Part shown: positions 1 to 6,491 of the stretch, piece by piece
Position numbering within the stretch: position 1 is the first letter of the stretch
Layout of the letters: each line of letters starts with the position of its first letter
NCBI GenBank assembly: GCA_040756745.1
Contig: JBFLYO010000051.1
Location: forward strand, 1-12,917
Length of the DNA: 12,917 nucleotides
Source of the DNA: JBFLYO01 sp040756745
GTDB taxonomy: Bacteria; Bacteroidota; Ignavibacteria; UBA10030; UBA6906
Direction of reading: 5' to 3'
Notes under the pieces: model-generated
Told to the model about the DNA's origin: nothing
The model's input: only the letters and a program-made list of their open reading frames with translations
The model's database searches: none
Position numbers and translations under genes: made by a program

Positions 1-221
1 ATTCATATATCGTCCATACTGAATCATCGCCTCAAACCGCTCCCTGGTTCACCGGGAGCGTTTCAGGAGACACGATCAGATGCATTCTTCATCCCGGTTC
101 GCGTGCACGATCGTACCAGGAAAGCCTTCAGATGCTGGGTGAGGCGATCACTCGCGTGTCGGGAGTGTCCCCTTTCCGCATCGTTGTCAGGGATTCCGTT
201 CTCCTGATCCCCCTCCAGTGA
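1..221 (+). CDS. C-terminal end of an unidentified protein, possibly the ABC importer substrate-binding protein (5' partial)
   Basis: An open frame (codons from base 3) runs in from the window edge and stops at TGA 219-221, giving 72 residues that end VRDSVLLIPLQ. No start lies in the window. The next gene begins seven bases after this stop with a GTG and no clear Shine-Dalgarno, so the two are probably translationally coupled. The residues include an amphipathic stretch (SYQESLQMLGEAITRVSG) followed by a short hydrophobic end. That loosely resembles the tail of family-5 peptide/nickel solute-binding proteins, where a helix of the last acquired monomer precedes a final strand. The operon order (this gene, two permeases, double ATPase) is the order expected if this were the binding protein. 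The reading frame is clear. The identity is inferred from position and could be wrong. Confidence 0.5.
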   Translation, partial: SYIVHTESSPQTAPWFTGSVSGDTIRCILHPGSRARSYQESLQMLGEAITRVSGVSPFRIVVRDSVLLIPLQ

Positions 222-228
222 CCTCGCC

Positions 229-1338
229 GTGAGCGCCCTTCGCCGTCATGTTGGTGAGCACCTCTTTGCTATTCTGCTGGTGGGTGGAGTCCTCGGCGGC
301 ATCATTGTGTGGATATATCTCCCCGGTCAATCACCCGTCGGTGAGATTGAACGATACCTTGCCGCGGACTCGGTCGATTTTGCCGACCCGCTGCATCGGA
401 TGTTGTTTCGCGAGTCCTATGCAGAGCTCCGTGGGGCACAGAGCAAAGAACTCGACTCGCTGATGGGGGTTATTGAACGTGAGCGCCAGGCGCAGTTCAC
501 TGACCCGGAGAAGAAAGCCGGGGGGGGCAAAACGCGGCTGTCCTTCGCTTCCGTTGCCACCCTCCTGCCGATGTTCGTTTCGTTCCTTTTTGTGTATGCA
601 GTTGTTCTTGCAGCCACCTTTCTCGCTGCACGGATCCTTGCGGTGTACCGGTTTGCGGCCGTGAAGAACAGGCGGGCGTCCGCTGAGCGTGAGGCGCAGC
701 ATAGGAAGGAACACCGCGGAGGCCGACCGATCTCCGCACGCGCCGTGGCCCTGGTCAAGGCGATCCTGAGGGGTGTTGCCACCCTCGTCCTGTTCTCCCC
801 TGCGTATGTCATCGCCTACGCCCTACGGACCCGACTGGACACGGAAAATGACGCGTTCATGATATTCCTCGGAATTGTGTCCAACGGACTCCTCGTCAAC
901 TACGCAAACAAATTCTATGCACTTCTCGTTGCGGAGAGTCGGAAAGGATACGTCGAGACTGCGCTGGTCAAGGGACTTGGATCATCGTACGCCCTGGGAT
1001 CCCGCCATGGCCTATCATGGGAAGCGATCCTGTTCCCCGTTGCAGGATCTCGTGGTCATGTCTTCCGGCACATCTACCTGAACGCACGCTTTCAGTTCAT
1101 TCCGACACTGAAGGAACATGCCGCATTCCTTGTCACCGGTTTGGTGATCATAGAGATGGCTCTGAACATCAAGGGACACCTATGCTATACTCTCCTTCAG
1201 CATCTGTTGTACCGGGAATACGATCTTGTGATCGTTATTGTCTTCGGCATTTTCCTCGCGGTCAAGGCGACGGAATTGCTCGTCGATGTCTGGCACGATG
1301 TTCTCTCCCGCAGGTATGGCAATGTCGAAGAAAGCTGA
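229..1338 (+). CDS. ABC transporter permease, dipeptide/nickel type (DppB-like), divergent
   Basis: This looks like the first membrane subunit of an importer in the DppB/OppB class (BPD_transp_1). The 369 residues contain TM1 (about 12-32), an extracytoplasmic loop of roughly 75 residues, TM2 (about 110-134), then further hydrophobic segments near 183-199, 209-233, 298-318 and 328-352. This is the DppB topology with its large first periplasmic loop. The cytoplasmic coupling (EAA) loop is visible as YVETALVKGLG at residues 241-251, matching the family pattern YVxTAxAKGL. The C-terminal part (GLVIIEMALNI then YDLVIVIVFGIF) aligns by eye with the family's last two helices. The start is a GTG seven bases after the previous stop. 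The 3' end overlaps the next permease by 17 bases. A basic cytoplasmic stretch at about 141-171 is longer than usual, and the overall sequence is far from textbook DppB. The substrate cannot be assigned. Confidence 0.8.
   Translation: MSALRRHVGEHLFAILLVGGVLGGIIVWIYLPGQSPVGEIERYLAADSVDFADPLHRMLFRESYAELRGAQSKELDSLMGVIERERQAQFTDPEKKAGGGKTRLSFASVATLLPMFVSFLFVYAVVLAATFLAARILAVYRFAAVKNRRASAEREAQHRKEHRGGRPISARAVALVKAILRGVATLVLFSPAYVIAYALRTRLDTENDAFMIFLGIVSNGLLVNYANKFYALLVAESRKGYVETALVKGLGSSYALGSRHGLSWEAILFPVAGSRGHVFRHIYLNARFQFIPTLKEHAAFLVTGLVIIEMALNIKGHLCYTLLQHLLYREYDLVIVIVFGIFLAVKATELLVDVWHDVLSRRYGNVEES
520..527 (+). repeat. Homopolymeric G8 tract inside the first permease gene
   Basis: Eight consecutive G bases encode the glycines at residues 98-100 of the first permease, near the end of its extracytoplasmic loop. 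The frame is intact with eight G. Such tracts are prone to slippage in cells and in sequencing, and a change of one base would truncate the permease. Confidence 0.9.
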
Positions 1339-2215
1339 CCGTCAATTCCCTGCATTCGGGCTCCGCGCCATGTTCGCTGGCCGCATGGATGTCCGGTGGT
1401 GTGCCTTCTGGACCGGCGGAATGGCGATTCTCTGGCTCTGGCTGAAAGGAAACCTTAACCAGCCTGCCCTCACGCAGATAGAGACGGCATGCGTGAACAC
1501 GCTGGTGGGCGCGCTGGGAGTGGTGACGTGCTCCCTCCTCCTTGGGTGGGGCACGGCGATGGTGCTCCATTACCTCGATCGTCCACGCCGGAGGAAGGCG
1601 TACCTGGCGGTGAGTTTCCTCCTGAACCTCCTCCGTTCCGTCCCGCAGATGGTGGGTATGCTTCTGGGATACGTGGCGCTAACCATCCTGATCCGCGGTG
1701 AGGTCCTCCCGACGAAGCTCGCCCAGCTCCTTGCCGTTTCCGGTATTACAAGTCTGTTCATCTTTCAGGAAGTGGCCGATCTGATTCGAGAGCGGATCCG
1801 CCATTTCATGCAATCCGATTTCGTTAATGCACTCCTGGTGTGCGGTGTCCCGGAAATCACGGTCATCAACCGTGAGATCCTCCGGAAAAACAGCTTCGCG
1901 TATCTTGTGCAAAAGGCCGTTTCCGTGTTCGGCACAGGCGTATTTCTCGTGTGCAGTATCGATTTCATCATCTCTGTCGGGCTCTCCACTGATGTCAGCC
2001 TGAGCAATTTTCCCGTCACGCTGGGGAGCATGCTTGCAAAACTCGACAGCAAGCAGGACATCCTCGTGATCGGCACGGCGCTGATAGAGCCGCGCTTGAT
2101 TCCCACCCTCTTCGTGGAGCATCTGCAGGGCGTAAGCGTAGCGCTGATTATTGTCTTCACACTCCTGAGCGTGTACAAGATCTCGAACGGCCTGGTGGAT
2201 CGTTATCGCCTATGA
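1322..2215 (+). CDS. ABC transporter permease, dipeptide/nickel type (DppC-like), divergent
   Basis: This is the second membrane subunit of the importer. From the ATG at 1322 it is 297 residues, close to the usual size of DppC proteins. That start is preferred over in-frame ATGs further upstream because it has a CAGG (1311-1314) at suitable spacing and overlaps the previous gene by only 17 bases. Hydrophobic segments lie near residues 28-41, 57-82, 94-124, 134-150, 203-228 and 265-290. The permease signature is seen as VNTLVGALGVV (58-68), the position of the family's NTL motif. The coupling loop is FVNALLVCG (167-175), followed by a REIL that corresponds to the family's HILPN. The canonical alanine-glycine spacing of the EAA loop is kept although the sequence is divergent. 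The stop overlaps the ATPase start in an ATGA (2212-2215), so translation is almost certainly coupled. It should form a heterodimer with the preceding permease. Confidence 0.8.
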   Translation: MSKKADRQFPAFGLRAMFAGRMDVRWCAFWTGGMAILWLWLKGNLNQPALTQIETACVNTLVGALGVVTCSLLLGWGTAMVLHYLDRPRRRKAYLAVSFLLNLLRSVPQMVGMLLGYVALTILIRGEVLPTKLAQLLAVSGITSLFIFQEVADLIRERIRHFMQSDFVNALLVCGVPEITVINREILRKNSFAYLVQKAVSVFGTGVFLVCSIDFIISVGLSTDVSLSNFPVTLGSMLAKLDSKQDILVIGTALIEPRLIPTLFVEHLQGVSVALIIVFTLLSVYKISNGLVDRYRL

Positions 2216-3696
2216 CGCCCCCGGTGTTCGATATAGCAATACGCGATGGACGTCGTGTCCTGGTTGACGTCGCCGGGTTTCCCCTTGCCCCGAAGCAGAT
2301 CTCCATCCTGTTCGGCGAGTCCGGCATCGGAAAGTCGCTTATCGGGAAGGCGTTATTCGGGATGGCCGACACGGAGGCGCTGCATGTGCGCGTCAACGGC
2401 GAAGGATACGCCGAGTACCGCTCACGGCCGCAGTCGGTAGAGTGGCGCAGGGACGGATTCTTTGTCTTCCAGGAGCCATCGACGCATTTCAACCCATTGC
2501 TGACGCTGAATGAACAGATACGGGAGGGAGATCTTGAGGGCGCTCCATCGCACCTGGGAGTCATTCAGGAGCTCTGGCCCGACAAGGATGTTCTCCCGCT
2601 CAGCGCGATCCTGAAGATCTACCCGAGCCCGTTTCGTCCCAGCGGCGGGGAGAAGCAGCGCATCCTCGCAGGTATGGCGTTTGAGAAGATGGATCTCACG
2701 GCCGCAGATCAGCGACGCTCCGGCGGTTTGTTCGTGTTCGACGAGCCGACAGGGAGCCTGGACAGGGAGGCACGGAACAGGTTTCTTGATCGACTGATCT
2801 TGCGGTATCGCCGTTCACGGGTGACAGTTCTACTGATCACCCATGACTATTCCATGATCGGGTATTTGCGACAGCGACACGCAGACCTCGGCACCGCGCT
2901 TCATTTTCTGGAGCTGGCGCGCCGGGACGGCGGTCAACAGGTCTCGGTGTTTTCTCCGAAACGCTATTTTGCGTGGATCGAATCAAGGCGCCCGTCCCCC
3001 TCCCACCCCACTCCCCCCTTCCTCACCGTTGAGAGTGGTCTCTCCGTCTTCGGGAAGACGTACCGGTTCACGAGGCACGGCGAACGTGCGGACCTTCAGG
3101 TCGGATCTGGCGAGCTGGTGTACCTCAAAGCAGGCAGCGGCATCGGGAAGACCACGGTGGTCAAGATTGTAATGGGACTCCAGAAAGCAGAGCGTTTCCG
3201 AATGGTGATCGGTGGCGTAAGGCTTGGAGAGGTCTCCCCCCTGCGCTACTGGAAGCATTCCCTCTGGGGGAAGAAAGTCACCATGGCATTCCAGCACGCG
3301 GATGAAGCTCTGAATCCTCATGCAACGGTTGAAGACTCCCTTGCTATCCTGCCGGCCGCGACCGTCAAGACCAGGGATCAGCGAGTCCACGTGCTCAGCT
3401 TGCTGTTTGACGCTCATTCGGTGTCAGGCGTCATGGCAAAGAAAGTCTGGCAGTTAAGCGGCGGGCAGAAGCAGCGACTTAACCTGCTCAGGGCCTTTGC
3501 GCTCTCCACGCCGCTAACGATATTGGATGAACCACTTAACGCCCTCGATTTTGAGAGCATCGGGCGGGTCATTACGCTGATCGAGGAGGAACAGCGATCC
3601 GGACATGGCATCCTCCTGATTTCGCACAACGAAGATATTTTCGATACGATCGTACCGCCTGAGCGGGTGTACCAGCTGGAGGTCGCTGGCCAGTGA
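2212..3696 (+). CDS. Fused double ABC ATPase of the dipeptide-type importer (DppD-DppF-like in one chain)
   Basis: This 494-residue protein holds two complete nucleotide-binding domains and should energise the importer formed with the two preceding permeases. NBD1 has Walker A GESGIGKS (35-42), Q-loop Gln87 in FVFQEP, signature PSGGEKQR (143-150), Walker B ending DEP (Asp177, Glu178) and H-loop His211. NBD2 has Walker A AGSGIGKT (307-314), Q-loop Gln361 within FQHADEALNP, signature LSGGQKQR (415-422), Walker B DEP (Asp439, Glu440) and His472. The FQ..-..LNP form of the Q-loops is typical of OppD/DppD-type ATPases. Both catalytic sets are intact, so both sites look able to hydrolyse ATP. A proline-rich linker (about 259-270) joins the halves. 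I do not see the C-terminal oligopeptide-specific extension (oligo_HPY type) of OppD/F. Its ATG lies inside the stop of the upstream gene (ATGA). This is the last gene of the operon. Confidence 0.92.
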   Translation: MTPPVFDIAIRDGRRVLVDVAGFPLAPKQISILFGESGIGKSLIGKALFGMADTEALHVRVNGEGYAEYRSRPQSVEWRRDGFFVFQEPSTHFNPLLTLNEQIREGDLEGAPSHLGVIQELWPDKDVLPLSAILKIYPSPFRPSGGEKQRILAGMAFEKMDLTAADQRRSGGLFVFDEPTGSLDREARNRFLDRLILRYRRSRVTVLLITHDYSMIGYLRQRHADLGTALHFLELARRDGGQQVSVFSPKRYFAWIESRRPSPSHPTPPFLTVESGLSVFGKTYRFTRHGERADLQVGSGELVYLKAGSGIGKTTVVKIVMGLQKAERFRMVIGGVRLGEVSPLRYWKHSLWGKKVTMAFQHADEALNPHATVEDSLAILPAATVKTRDQRVHVLSLLFDAHSVSGVMAKKVWQLSGGQKQRLNLLRAFALSTPLTILDEPLNALDFESIGRVITLIEEEQRSGHGILLISHNEDIFDTIVPPERVYQLEVAGQ

Positions 3697-3806
3697 CGGA
3701 ACGCAGACGATTTCGGTTGTTGTTCAGGGATGAATTCCCTACTTTTCGAGTCAGGCAGTTCCTTGAAAGATCAGACTGACACGTTCGATTCCAGGCTTTC
3801 ATTCCG
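3697..3806 (+). promoter_or_regulatory. Intergenic spacer with weak terminator-like hairpin and weak promoter-like match
   Basis: This 110-base gap separates the ABC operon from the glycosyltransferase. A 5-bp hairpin, AGGGA (3726-3730) with TCCCT (3736-3740), is followed by ACTTTT and could be a weak terminator. The same bases also fit a poor sigma70-like match: TTGTTG (3717-3722), 17 bases, TACTTT (3740-3745). Neither is convincing alone. The glycosyltransferase may be read from the upstream operon or from its own promoter here. Confidence 0.2.
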
Positions 3807-5378
3807 GTGAATTATCCTCTCAGCGAGTTCGTCGCGAAACGGGCCAGGTCGGCGGCAGCAGTTGCGCTGTTCCTTGCCAGCTTCGTGTTCCTCATCTATC
3901 TTTCTCATCACTTCAGCCCGACCGGGCTGAACCACGATGAAGCCTACCTCATCAACCTCGCACGCCAGCTGGCGGCAGGGAACGGATTTGTCACTCCCGT
4001 GCTCTGGCAGCTTTACCTTGATCCTGATGCGCTCCCGATGCCATACGGCGGCACGGCCGGACCGTTGCCCAGTATCCTAATCGCGGCGTGCATTCTGTTG
4101 TTCGGCGAGTCCTTCTTCGTCATGCAGCTTCCGGGGATGCTGCTCGGGAGTCTGATCGCTCCCCTCACCTTCTTGCTGGGAAACCGACTCGGCCTTTCCG
4201 AGTGGCGTGCGTTTGCGGCCGGCGGCGTGACGGCGATTCATCCGTTCCTGGCATACAACGCCAATGAGATCATGACCGACGTCCCGTTTGCCGCCTTCAT
4301 CCTTCTTTCATTTCTGCTCCTGTATTCCCGGTCGACGGCGGCCTCCAATATTGCGCTCGGGGTGTCGTGGGGGCTGGCGTACCTCTGCCGCTATCAGGCA
4401 ACACTTTTCATTGTCGTGTTGATCGCGGCGTGGAAGGTGGGAAAACAGCGGTCTCTTCGGGACATCGCCATTGCCACCGGTGCATTCGTGGTGACGGCAT
4501 TTCCCTGGTTTGTGAGAAACATGCTCGTGTTTGGCAATCCGCTGTTCACGTATGCGTCGCGTTACTTCTGGCTTATCGCGCACGTCCCGGAACAGGTGCA
4601 GATCGTGCGGCGGACCACGCCGCCTCCGGACCAGATATCATTCCTGCTCGGCAATCTCAACGTGTACGTCTCCGCGCTGCTCGGACGCGTGAAGGCGCTC
4701 ATGTTCTATGCCCGCGATGCGCTGGCACCCAACGCTGCCCTCGGGCTCGGATTGCTCGTGGTGCTCTTCCGTGAGCGCCGGGAATGGAGGATCGCGTTCC
4801 CGATACTCGTCTATGGAGTGATCGTCACGCTGTTCTTCCTGACAAGCTACCTTGAGCCCCGGTATTTGTTGAGTCTCGCTCCTTTCCTGGTGATCGGAGG
4901 AGTTGGAGGACTGGCGTATCTCAACCGTGAACACGATCCTCCCTGGCGTTTCTCGCGATTGATCGAGCCGGGGCTCGTCATTGCCGTGATCTGCGCGTAC
5001 ATGGTCGTCGACAGCATACGCCTGGCGGATACCGAAGGGAGGGCATCGTTCCATGGCCGGGCGGAAACGGCTTATAATACAAGGGAATTCTTCCAGGAAT
5101 TCCCCCCGTGGTCGTTCGCCATCATGGCCACCGCGCCGGAGCACTTCGCCTTGTTCCACAACCAGTATGCGGTATCCTTCCCGTTTGACGTCGAAAAGGA
5201 TCTTCAACGCCTCACAGCGAAGTATCGTGTTCGATTCGTCGTTCTTCAGGACGACGAAGCCGAGCAGTTCGAGCGCGTTCTGCCGGTGATCGGGGGAACA
5301 TATGAGAAAGTATTCCGTGCGCGAAACGCTCACGTCTACGAGGCTGTTGCAGGTAAATTTGAAGACAAAGATTCGTGA
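3807..5378 (+). CDS. GT-C fold membrane glycosyltransferase, GT39/ArnT-like
   Basis: This is probably an integral-membrane transferase that moves a sugar from a polyprenyl-phosphate donor on the outer face of the inner membrane. It is 523 residues. After TM1 (about 17-33) comes NHDEAYL, with the acidic pair Asp44-Glu45 at the start of the first extracytoplasmic loop, the catalytic position in GT39/ArnT/PglB-like enzymes. A second typical motif follows TM4: NEIMTDVPF with Glu154 and Asp158. The CRYQA motif before the next helix is also usual in this family. About ten to eleven hydrophobic segments run to about residue 405, followed by a soluble C-terminal domain of roughly 110 residues. The start is GTG at 3807, the first start codon after an in-frame stop at 3777, and has only a poor Shine-Dalgarno. 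The sugar and acceptor are unknown. The 3' end faces the convergent SGNH gene 32 bases away. Confidence 0.82.
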   Translation: MNYPLSEFVAKRARSAAAVALFLASFVFLIYLSHHFSPTGLNHDEAYLINLARQLAAGNGFVTPVLWQLYLDPDALPMPYGGTAGPLPSILIAACILLFGESFFVMQLPGMLLGSLIAPLTFLLGNRLGLSEWRAFAAGGVTAIHPFLAYNANEIMTDVPFAAFILLSFLLLYSRSTAASNIALGVSWGLAYLCRYQATLFIVVLIAAWKVGKQRSLRDIAIATGAFVVTAFPWFVRNMLVFGNPLFTYASRYFWLIAHVPEQVQIVRRTTPPPDQISFLLGNLNVYVSALLGRVKALMFYARDALAPNAALGLGLLVVLFRERREWRIAFPILVYGVIVTLFFLTSYLEPRYLLSLAPFLVIGGVGGLAYLNREHDPPWRFSRLIEPGLVIAVICAYMVVDSIRLADTEGRASFHGRAETAYNTREFFQEFPPWSFAIMATAPEHFALFHNQYAVSFPFDVEKDLQRLTAKYRVRFVVLQDDEAEQFERVLPVIGGTYEKVFRARNAHVYEAVAGKFEDKDS

Positions 5379-5410
5379 GCCGGCGCGGGGTTGCCCACTT
5401 GCGGTGTGAA

Positions 5411-6460
5411 TCAGTGCGGGAGTAGACCGGACTGGAGCAGATACGCTGCCAGCGTATCTGCGATGAGTTTGTGGCCGGCGCGGTTTGGGTGGGTGTCGGG
5501 GAGGGAGAGTTGTTCACTGTTTCGTTCGCGAAAAGAACTCCAGCAATTGACCGTCCGTATGCCGTGCCGTTCCAGTCGGGTTGCAAGACGGTTCAGAGCC
5601 GTATCCGTGTAGTCCGGCGCGTAGATCTGATATCTGTTGGGGAGGAGCAGACAGATGAGGGATCCTCGCGCGAGATGGTTCATGCGTGCGTAGTTCTCGA
5701 TGATGACGTCCGTCCAGGGTACCTCCCGTGCAAACACCGAGTCATTTTCGACTGCGAGTCGGCGCATGTAGTCCCAGGTTTCCTCCTCTGACGGATGTGT
5801 CGTATCGCCCCCCCCGGCGCGGGCCCGCAGTACTCGCGCTCCATCAAGCCCTTCCGACCATAACGTGCCGACCAGCGTGAGGACCCGGGATGATTTCAGG
5901 GTGCGCATAAGCCATGCCGGAAGCCATGCCGGCAGGAATCGTCGCCCGGCGCCATTCATTCCCAGATCGTTATCTGCGACCTGACAGATCACCAGATCTG
6001 GATCGAGCGTTGAGCGGAGGCGGCCGAGGAGTATCAATTCTCTCCACGATTCGTATGAAGGGATCCCCGCGTTTATCACTTCTATGCGCCTGCCGATCGA
6101 CCGTGTGAGAGACGCTTCCAGCCGCCTTGCATAGCATTGATCTTCCCTCACCCCCCATCCGAAGGCGTATGAATCGCCAAGTGAGAGTATGCGGAATGTG
6201 CCGGCCGGCTTCGGCGTGACGCTCTCACCATTCCGGAGCCCGAGACTGTTGATCCGGATCTCAGGGTGAACAAAATACGGGGTGCGCTTCCCGGTCAGGA
6301 TGACATTCGGCCGCAGCCGATAGACGAGAACGTCATCGTAGGTCCGCAGGTCAGTCTCTTGAAGCTGGACACCGGTCGGGAAGGAGAACACCGCGAGGAG
6401 AATCTCCGCGGCGAGAAGGCCGATCGCAACAGCGACGAGACTCTTTAAGAAGGTCTTCAT
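5411..6460 (-). CDS. Membrane-anchored SGNH/GDSL-family hydrolase
   Basis: This is a likely extracytoplasmic esterase or acyl hydrolase of 349 residues. An N-terminal hydrophobic helix (about 7-27) looks like an uncleaved signal anchor. Block I is ILSLGDSYAFGWG, with the nucleophile Ser97 in GDS. Block II is NAGIPSY, with Gly132 forming the oxyanion hole. Block III is VADND, with Asn164. Block V is LPDTHPNRAGH, with Asp322 and His324 in the DxHxN arrangement seen in many envelope-glycan SGNH enzymes. All four hallmark residues are present, so it looks active. It is the last gene of a probable operon, 31 bases after the barrel gene. A GGA lies 8 bases before the ATG. A perfect 12-bp tandem duplication (PAWL-PAWL) and a perfect 11-bp hairpin lie within the gene. 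The substrate is unknown; deacylation or acylation of a surface glycan is an inference from the neighbours. Confidence 0.85.
   Translation of the reverse strand: MKTFLKSLVAVAIGLLAAEILLAVFSFPTGVQLQETDLRTYDDVLVYRLRPNVILTGKRTPYFVHPEIRINSLGLRNGESVTPKPAGTFRILSLGDSYAFGWGVREDQCYARRLEASLTRSIGRRIEVINAGIPSYESWRELILLGRLRSTLDPDLVICQVADNDLGMNGAGRRFLPAWLPAWLMRTLKSSRVLTLVGTLWSEGLDGARVLRARAGGGDTTHPSEEETWDYMRRLAVENDSVFAREVPWTDVIIENYARMNHLARGSLICLLLPNRYQIYAPDYTDTALNRLATRLERHGIRTVNCWSSFRERNSEQLSLPDTHPNRAGHKLIADTLAAYLLQSGLLPH
5437..5461. repeat. Perfect 11-bp inverted repeat between convergent genes
   Basis: GCAGATACGCT (5437-5447), a 3-base loop, then AGCGTATCTGC (5451-5461) form a perfect hairpin. It lies inside the last codons of the SGNH gene (residues about 334-342) and 58 bases past the glycosyltransferase stop. 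It could end or stabilise the glycosyltransferase mRNA, or protect the 3' end of the SGNH mRNA. There is no T-tract on either side, so it is not a classic intrinsic terminator. Confidence 0.6.
5909..5932 (-). repeat. Perfect tandem duplication of 12 bp in the SGNH gene
   Basis: AAGCCATGCCGG occurs twice back to back (5909-5920, 5921-5932). On the coding strand it encodes Pro-Ala-Trp-Leu twice in the SGNH hydrolase. Identical codons in both copies point to a recent duplication. The frame is kept. Confidence 0.9.
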
Positions 6461-6491
6461 GAATCATCCAAACGGCGCTGGAACCGAACCA

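Noticed and set aside
1238..1321. Longer N-terminus for the second permease from upstream ATGs
   Set aside because: It would deepen the overlap with the first permease and add a Ser/Arg-rich stretch with no family match. The ATG at 1322 has better spacing to a weak ribosome site.
2995..3025. C-rich run in the ATPase gene as a possible site of frameshift or gene split
   Set aside because: The frame stays open across it and both flanking ATPase domains are complete. It encodes a proline-rich linker.
5073..5078. Perfect TATAAT inside the glycosyltransferase gene
   Set aside because: There is no -35 match at 16-18 bases upstream and no gene begins nearby on that strand.
5083..5104. 8-bp inverted repeat GGGAATTC / GAATTCCC in the glycosyltransferase gene
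   Set aside because: It lies in the middle of a conserved reading frame, far from any gene end, and is easily explained by chance.
4638..5333. 231-residue open frame on the - strand
   Set aside because: It is antisense to the glycosyltransferase, is charged and repetitive, lacks recognisable motifs, and its length follows from the codon bias of the true frame.
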